The notes beneath the pieces are model-generated. The model did no database searches, had not been told where the DNA came from, and saw only the letters and a program-made list of their open reading frames with translations. Shown here piece after piece: positions 59,401-64,000 of a stretch of 64,000 nucleotides of DNA. Numbering within the stretch: the stretch's first letter is position 1; every line of letters starts with the position of its first letter. Both the position numbers and the translations under genes were made by a program. The stretch spans positions 7,033,501 through 7,097,500 of the forward strand of contig NC_083510.1 of assembly GCF_032362555.1 (NCBI RefSeq), in the 5' to 3' direction. The stretch comes from Amyelois transitella. Its lineage: Eukaryota > Arthropoda > Insecta > Lepidoptera > Pyralidae.

Positions 59401-61508
59401 TTAAAATATGTAGGTCCAAGAGATCGAAATTTTTCAGATAAATTATTTTAAAATATTTTCGTGATTCTAAGGTGAAATTGCTTTAGAACAGTAATAATAT
59501 TGTAACCGTATAAGTGGTCGAGATTTTATGGTTACAGTATTAAACCGTTACAATTGCAAAATTTTACGAGGGGGTGAAATTTAAAACGCGTTTCGGCTGT
59601 TATAATGCCTTCACCTAAATGTTTTATTAGGAATTTTATTAGCCATGTCGTCGGAGGCTTCACGGTTGCTGGGATATATTTATGTTGTTTTCAAGCATAT
59701 TTCTAGCCCACTTCATTCATCCCATTTCTTCTTATCGCAAATTGTCAGAAGTTAGCAGCTGCGAGTTGACTAACTTAACAAATCTCTGCCAGAAATTTTC
59801 TGGATCATTGTAATCACAGGTCAGGGAGGACGCAACCAGAATAAACGTTAAGAGTGAAAAAATAATGTAATAATTCATTTATTTATTTAAATACAGCTTG
59901 TTTATCAAATCACAGTTGCATTTTCAACTTACTTACTCAAAAATGAGTTGACCATAAATGATATAAAACTACACTTGTTAAAACAATCACGAACACCAAA
60001 TAAAACACGTTATAATTCTTCATACATTTAGTACTTACTACTTCGTGTGTGTAATAAAACAAACACATTAAAGTAGGTACAAAAAGCTTAAAAGGAATTA
60101 AGCCGACTACTCAATGATTCATAAGCACTAATTGCTCGTTCCTAAACACGGATGATCCTGAACTGAATAAACAGCTAATGACACAGATAAAACAAGTTTA
60201 GAAGTTTAACCTATGTTTATTAAAAAAAATACTTCGTCTGTGGAAAAAAGGGAAACTTAGAAAAGTTAAATGGCACATATAACTGTACAAATATATGTAT
60301 ATAGCTAAGTTTAGAGGCTGTGCTGCCGTTGGCATTTCAGGATAAAAACTACTCTTTATGATATTCCACGTTATATTCTATACAGGTGTGTAATAAATTC
60401 ATCAAAATCTTCCATTTTTAATTTTATAGAAGGATAACATTTTTTTGTTTTTAGCTTTCGTTATTTTGTGCCTTCATGAAAAGAAATAATGTCATTAGTT
60501 TCTTTTTAATTTTATTGGTGTGTAATTATAACATAAGATTTCACATAGAAATAATGAAGCTTCACCTGTGTATTCTATTTAATTTGTAATAATGCTCTGC
60601 CGAGCTCACGCAAATAAATAATGCATCTATCTGAACGGCTGTATTACAGCTAAAATGTTGGAAAGTCTAGCAGAGTTCAGATATTTCATCGAACACTTTG
60701 AAATCAGTATTAATTTTGATTTACCTAACATTATGTAAAATAAAGAGAATTAAGATTTTGTCACTCTTTGTGAGTTTAGCTTTAATTATGTCTACAATGG
60801 TTTTGTTTATCAATCGATTATATTAATCATCTTATATTTCTTTAAAAAAATAAAAAATGTATCATCATGTGAGGCTCCAATTAAAGTAAAGCAAGCGTGT
60901 TAGTGATTCGTAACCTGCTGCGAACATTTGACATTAAATTCAATTGACGAATTGCACAACAAATAGTTTTTTTTTTAATTTTGCATTTATTCTTATCTTA
61001 TTAAGCAATATGTATTAGCTTTTAGAGTTGATATTTTTTGTATCTGACAAGACCTTTAGTGAGCTAGATAATTGTACTTTTTTTTTGTTGAGGTACTCGT
61101 ATTAAAACTAAAAGCAAATTCCATATATTTAATAGCAAACGCTGACGAAGTCACGTTATTTTTTATTTGAATTACTTCTTATAAAATAGACTTCTCAAGC
61201 AGACATAGTGAATGTTACATCGTATTTATCCCTATTTAGTGGGAAACGGCGGAGTCGCGGCAATCGGCTAGCACAAATAGCGTTTTTGTGTCGATGCGGT
61301 TCCCCGCTAAACGTTATGCTTCTACTTATCTTCTACTAATGGCTTGGCTTTCTTGTAGGTATTGCCTTTATTTATAAATTTTAATTATAGTACCTAATCA
61401 ATCTACTTATCTACCGATAATTCGAATCAAAAATGATACGCTAAAACTTTACTCGTAAAATTTAGTTTATATTCTGTTCGTTAAGTTAATGTCGCCTTTC
61501 AATTTCAG
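56475..61508 (+). other. Gene desert, 5 kb
   Basis: Very AT-rich with no coding region recognised. Less AT-rich patches lie at 57100-57260, 57740-57845 and 61215-61325 and could be conserved regulatory elements. I see no repeat family copy except doubtful scraps near 59810-59860. Confidence 0.45.
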
Positions 61509-61576
61509 GCTCTGGTCAAGGCTCCTCCCCAGAGGGTAAGTAATATAACCAGGACTAACGTCGGGAGGAAGATAAG
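61509..61576 (+). repeat. Family B SINE, 3' end fragment
   Basis: ctctggtcaaggctcctccc, then ataaccaggactaacgtcgg and gaggaagataag, matches the 3' end of the SINE at 43853-44228. Confidence 0.65.
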
Positions 61577-62826
61577 AGGTTTTTTATGCTTGAGGCAGAC
61601 AGAGAGCGTCGCAAAGTAGCAATACAATTAACCATGTAGAAGACTAAATAGTTGAGAAAATAATCTTATTTGTAAATAAATAGAAAGTATTTATGTTGAG
61701 AAAGAGAGAACATTTATATAATTGTTGACAAAAAGCGAAGTTAAATTCCCGCAACGGACCACAAACCACAACAGACGACAAATTACTTACTTATATATTC
61801 CGAGAAATGCTCGAGAATCCGTAGTAGCGCGCAATAGTTTCCCGGGAACTTTTCAATCGCCCGATAAGAGGCTTGCGGGACGTCTCCCCATATTTATTTA
61901 CCGCAAAGAAATTCACTTACTTTACCGACAAACTGTATTTGTTCATTATTCCATTGTTTTACTCTTTCATTTTCAAATATAATAGGCTTTGCGGCTTCAG
62001 CGAATTGCTTCTGTTTTATTGAAAGCACTCTCAAAGTGGAAGTTTGTATTAAATTTCGATGCATATTTTCTGCAGTTGTGTTTTATTTTACTCAATCAAG
62101 TTCAATTTGAGTCGAATCAATTTATAAAGTGAATTGATTTATTGTTAAATGCTTTTATTTTTCAGTTGATTAAAAAGGTCAATCAAAGGGCGGGCCTATA
62201 TGTATGTTCTGAATATGAATAAAACAATGGGCGACCATTCTCACAATGTTTTAGAAGCTCTACTTTAAGGCCCTGTCTACCATTCTACCTTCACTAAATA
62301 GACGAAACAATATATCGGTATGTACGTAAGTAAACCTCTCTACATAGCAAACTTCCTATCAAGAGTCAAAGGAGGATTAGCAACCGCAAAAGGGGTCGGT
62401 AGGTAAGAAGTTACAAGCAGACACAAATAGTGACCAAGGTTCCTTGTTCGCAATCGGGAACATGGAACTTGTTAACAAGTAACAAGCAAGGGCGTAAACT
62501 TGGATCCTAAGCGCCTCTGTCACCCTGGTACATGCAAAACATTTAATACAAGTTGCTTACAGAAATGGTGCAAGTATAAAGAATATCACAAAAAGGGTAC
62601 AGAAATAAAGTTGTATAGGAAAAAACTATGTAAAACTTCTATAAGGTATCTTCGTTATTAATTATAACAACATACTACCACAACAACTGAGTAAAACATA
62701 ATGGTAAAAGAAGCAGCACTGGTGCAGGAGAAGGTCTTCTTTTATCAGTTTTAAAAAACGTAGTGTGTGTGCCAACTGCTTCGGATCAAGAGTCAAAGGC
62801 TATACTTACGAAAAATTGCGATGCTT
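61577..62826 (+). other. Intergenic, nothing recognised
   Basis: The open frame at 61722-61982 has no family resemblance or supported splice structure. No repeat copies seen. Confidence 0.45.
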
Positions 62827-62878
62827 CCTTTTAGGGCGATGAGTTTGCAAACTGTTACTATTTATCAATAATTTCAAA

Positions 62879-63110
62879 TGGCTCCCGGCACCAATAGAAA
62901 AATGAATAGGACCACTCCATCTCTTTCCCATGGATGACGTAAAAGGCGACAAAGGAATAGGCTTTCGCCCAAGTTTATAAACTTGGAATTCTTCTTTAAG
63001 GCGAGCAATCAGCACTATTTAAATCTCAGTTCTCTGTCACTATTAGTCTTTTCAAGACTGTTGGCTCTGTCTACCTCGCAATGGATATACAAGTGATTAT
63101 AGTATGTATG
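62879..63110 (+). repeat. Family A element
   Basis: A + strand copy from ggctcccggcaccaatagaa to a gattatagtatgtatg tail, with the tagtcttttcaagactg hairpin. A separate scrap of the same family (cttttagggcgatgagtttg) precedes it at 62827-62868, so two insertions or a rearrangement overlap here. Confidence 0.82.
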
Positions 63111-63790
63111 CAATAATATTATTATGCCGTCTAGTTAAATGTAACATTCGAGTCCTTATATTTAACTATTTCCTTTGTCTACTCAACATGAAGATGAATT
63201 ATATCTATTTATGTGTGAGATATATTACAGTGCACTTAAAGACCTGGCTCTGATCATAGTGTAACTTTTTGCACTTTCTTTGTTTTGTGCCTGGGTCTTG
63301 GAAACGTGTTGTACGGTTCGGCGGGCAGCGTGATCCGTCAATGTCAAACCATTCATTGTTATCCTCGGAAAATAAAGTGCAAACTGCAGTCGGGCTGGAC
63401 TTTGAAAACTTTTATAAAATATTGGCTTGGCCAGCGCCGTAAGTGGCTCGCATCTCGCGGAGAGATTTCATCTGACGCTAATTTACCTATAGCTACTGAC
63501 TCGAGAATTGATGTTGCTCGTTTGTTCGGTCTGTCTACGATAAAGGTATACAGTTATTTTTAATTCTAGCACTAAATAGGTTGTTAAATTTTAAGACTCA
63601 CTCTACAAGACTCACTTAGGTATTCTTATTTCAAGTTAGACATAACCATTAAATATTTATTTATTTGTATCCTCCCAGTGGTACCTAGTTGAAAGCTATT
63701 AAGTATCCAACTTTGCCACAGCCAAACGAAAAACTTACAAATGTAATTTTCAGTAAAATTCAATAATTTCATCAAGAAGTTAAAATATAT
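63111..63790 (+). other. Intergenic with an unrecognised open segment
   Basis: A frame from 63285 is open for 92 codons across a GC-richer segment (63290-63545) ending in a gtatac donor-like site after gataaag (63546). It has no ATG at its start and resembles no family I know. It could be an internal exon or chance. Confidence 0.3.
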
Positions 63791-64000
63791 GTCCGTGTGG
63801 TTCCCGGCGCTAATAGAAAAAAGAATAGGACCACTGTATCTCTTTCCCATGGATGTCGTAAAAGGCGACTAAGGGATAGGCTTATAAACTTGGAATTCTT
63901 CCTATTTGAATCTCAATTCTATCATTAAGCCAAGCAGCCGAACGTGGCCTATTAGTCTTTTTGAGACTGTTGGCTCTGTCTATCCCGCAAGAGATATAGA
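63791..64000 (+). repeat. Family A element, cut by the window edge
   Basis: Starts gtccgtgtggttcccggcgc and runs in consensus order to ctatcccgcaagagatatag at the edge. An internal deletion removes the gcgatgggctagcaacctg block. Confidence 0.85.

Overview
This looks like AT-rich eukaryotic nuclear DNA from a lepidopteran insect (moth or butterfly). The evidence is short exons with GT/AG introns, four genes whose products resemble insect families (RhoGAP, gustatory receptors, a CYP4-clan P450, TTLL2), and many interspersed repeats of lepidopteran type: tRNA-derived SINEs, small Helitron-like elements and elements ending in ATGT/CATA microsatellites. There are no bacterial operons, CRISPR arrays or intact viral genes. 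Species cannot be named from sequence alone. All recognised genes lie on the + strand.

Layout. (1) 714-1771: the last two coding exons of a RhoGAP protein of the ARHGAP39/Vilse (CrossGAP) type; the rest of the gene lies left of the window. An AT-rich stretch follows, part of it probably its 3' UTR. (2) 6271-8657 and 9745-12897: a tandem pair of four-exon gustatory receptor genes, each 419 codons, with identical exon lengths and phases. (3) 12898-19392: intergenic, with nested retroposed repeats. (4) 19393-30358: a complete ten-exon CYP4-clan cytochrome P450 of 510 aa, probably CYP341-like, with all hallmark motifs. (5) 30359-33992: intergenic with SINE fragments. (6) 33993-45611: a 13-coding-exon tubulin tyrosine ligase-like gene of the TTLL2 type (about 577 aa). 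(7) 45612-64000: an 18 kb gene desert with decayed repeats, one LINE 3' end, and several GC-richer blocks that may be regulatory or unrecognised exons.

The genes are unrelated in function: Rho signalling, taste/chemosensation, xenobiotic or odorant metabolism, and tubulin modification. No joint system is evident. The clearest unusual structures are two perfect long palindromes inside introns (51-bp arms with an 8-nt loop at 34470-34579; 32-bp arms with a 1-nt spacer at 27089-27153), an abundant repeat family (called family A here) whose two ends keep small hairpins, two Helitron-like copies with exact A|TC...CTAG|T boundaries, one repeat insertion inside a SINE with a readable target-site duplication, and a six-unit 37-bp tandem array. 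Intron-exon models were built by hand from splice signals, reading phase and remembered family conservation; no alignment or expression data were available.
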